Assembly: GCA_008297795.1 (NCBI GenBank)
Contig: VBQP01000016.1
Coordinates: forward strand, 1-13,594
Length of the DNA stretch: 13,594 nucleotides
Reading direction: 5' to 3'
Origin: Thermoplasmata archaeon
GTDB lineage: Archaea; Thermoplasmatota; E2; UBA202; DSCA01
The notes under the pieces were generated by a model, which was given only the letters and a program-made list of their open reading frames with translations, did not search any database and was not told the DNA's origin. The translations under genes were made by a program, and so were the position numbers. This document shows positions 13,200 through 13,594 of the stretch, piece after piece (position 1 is the stretch's first letter; each line of letters opens with the position of its first letter).

Positions 13200-13594
13200 A
13201 TGGAAAGAGCAAGAATCGTAAGCATAATTGTTATTGCATTGTTTGTTGTGAATGCGTTTGGCATGGCAGAGACGAATGCAGGTGACAATGAAAAAGTTAA
13301 ATCTGTAGCATTTCATTTCTCCAGACCCGACGTTGAAAAGAGTGGAAATTATTATGATATAACAATAAAAGGCACAGATTCCTACCTCGTATCTGCAGGC
13401 AAGCCTGTTTTGCCTGTCCGCTCGGCTTCCTTCACATTCCCTCTTGGAACAAAAATAGCAGACGTGGAGTGCAAGGTTTTTGGCGTGCAGACAATAGGGA
13501 TAGACAAAAAAATTGAGCCTGCACCGCAGCCGGCAAAACTTGGGGGACCTGCAAAAAATGCCGTGGAAGATGAAAAAATATATGGAAGTTCAGA
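13200..13594 (+). CDS. Secreted protein with C25 (gingipain-type) propeptide-like N-terminus, 3' end missing
   Basis: The frame is open to the window end; 131 codons are visible. Residues 1-24 form a signal peptide (basic MERAR, then VSIIVIALFVVNAFG). The following region has the pattern of C25 peptidase propeptides: GKPVLPVRSASFTFPLGTKI, then a VECKVFGVQTIGIDKKIEPAPQP segment (alternating strands and a Pro-rich end). In such proteins the caspase-like catalytic domain with His and Cys would follow several hundred residues later, outside this window. The peptidase identity is therefore inferred from the prodomain pattern only; other extracellular beta-sandwich proteins could share it. Confidence 0.6.
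   Translation, partial: MERARIVSIIVIALFVVNAFGMAETNAGDNEKVKSVAFHFSRPDVEKSGNYYDITIKGTDSYLVSAGKPVLPVRSASFTFPLGTKIADVECKVFGVQTIGIDKKIEPAPQPAKLGGPAKNAVEDEKIYGSS

Noticed and set aside
1..13594. CRISPR array, tRNA, rRNA or insertion sequence
   Set aside because: No regularly spaced repeats, tRNA-like cloverleaf, rRNA stretch, transposase or terminal inverted repeats were seen when reading both strands.

Overview
This window reads as a dense archaeal chromosome segment, probably from a euryarchaeote of the Thermoplasmata or a nearby lineage. Signs for this are an Orc1/Cdc6 initiator, an archaeal archease–RtcB pair, an archaeal signal peptidase with a Ser/His/Asp-type site, and a METTL5-like methyltransferase. 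In addition, many genes have an A/T-rich TATA-like box about 25-30 bp upstream of the start codon and no leader, which is the leaderless archaeal arrangement. The lineage call is inference; no rRNA or other marker is present. No tRNA, rRNA, CRISPR array or insertion sequence was seen.

Layout. 1-1692 (+): 3' part of a secreted C1A (papain-fold) peptidase, cut by the window start. 1715-4377 (+): operon of archease, the RNA ligase RtcB and a DUF92 membrane protein. 4352-4960 (-): METTL5-like methyltransferase. It shares one TATA region with the divergent zinc-ribbon gene at 5013 (+), which is followed by a single-pass exported membrane protein ending at 6038. 8290-6039 (-): the centrepiece, E1-like activating enzyme, ubiquitin-like protein, E2 conjugating enzyme, and JAB/JAMM peptidase in that transcriptional order. 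8476-9711 (+): Orc1/Cdc6, divergent from the E1 gene. 10963-9708 (-): a deoxycytidylate deaminase-like protein and signal peptidase I, coupled by an ATGA overlap. 11067-11207 (+): a 46-residue zinc-ribbon protein. 12178-11348 (-): a TatD-like metal hydrolase. 12279-13173 (+): an OB-fold membrane protein and a DUF457/YdjM-like membrane protein. 13200-end (+): start of a secreted protein resembling a C25 (gingipain-type) propeptide.

The most notable content is the four-gene ubiquitin-like cassette. Every component keeps its key residues: E1 GxGxxG, Arg, Lys, Asp and a candidate catalytic Cys; a Ubl beta-grasp ending Gly-Gly-Met-Trp; E2 with HPN and active-site Cys; and JAB with Glu and HxHx7SxxD in an Rpn11/CSN5-like setting. 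The simplest model is that the JAB protein trims the last two Ubl residues to expose Gly-Gly and later removes Ubl from targets, E1 activates Ubl, and E2 transfers it. No RING-type E3 gene is visible in the window. The rest is mostly housekeeping: RNA repair/tRNA splicing, rRNA methylation, replication initiation, nucleotide metabolism, protein export and extracellular proteolysis.
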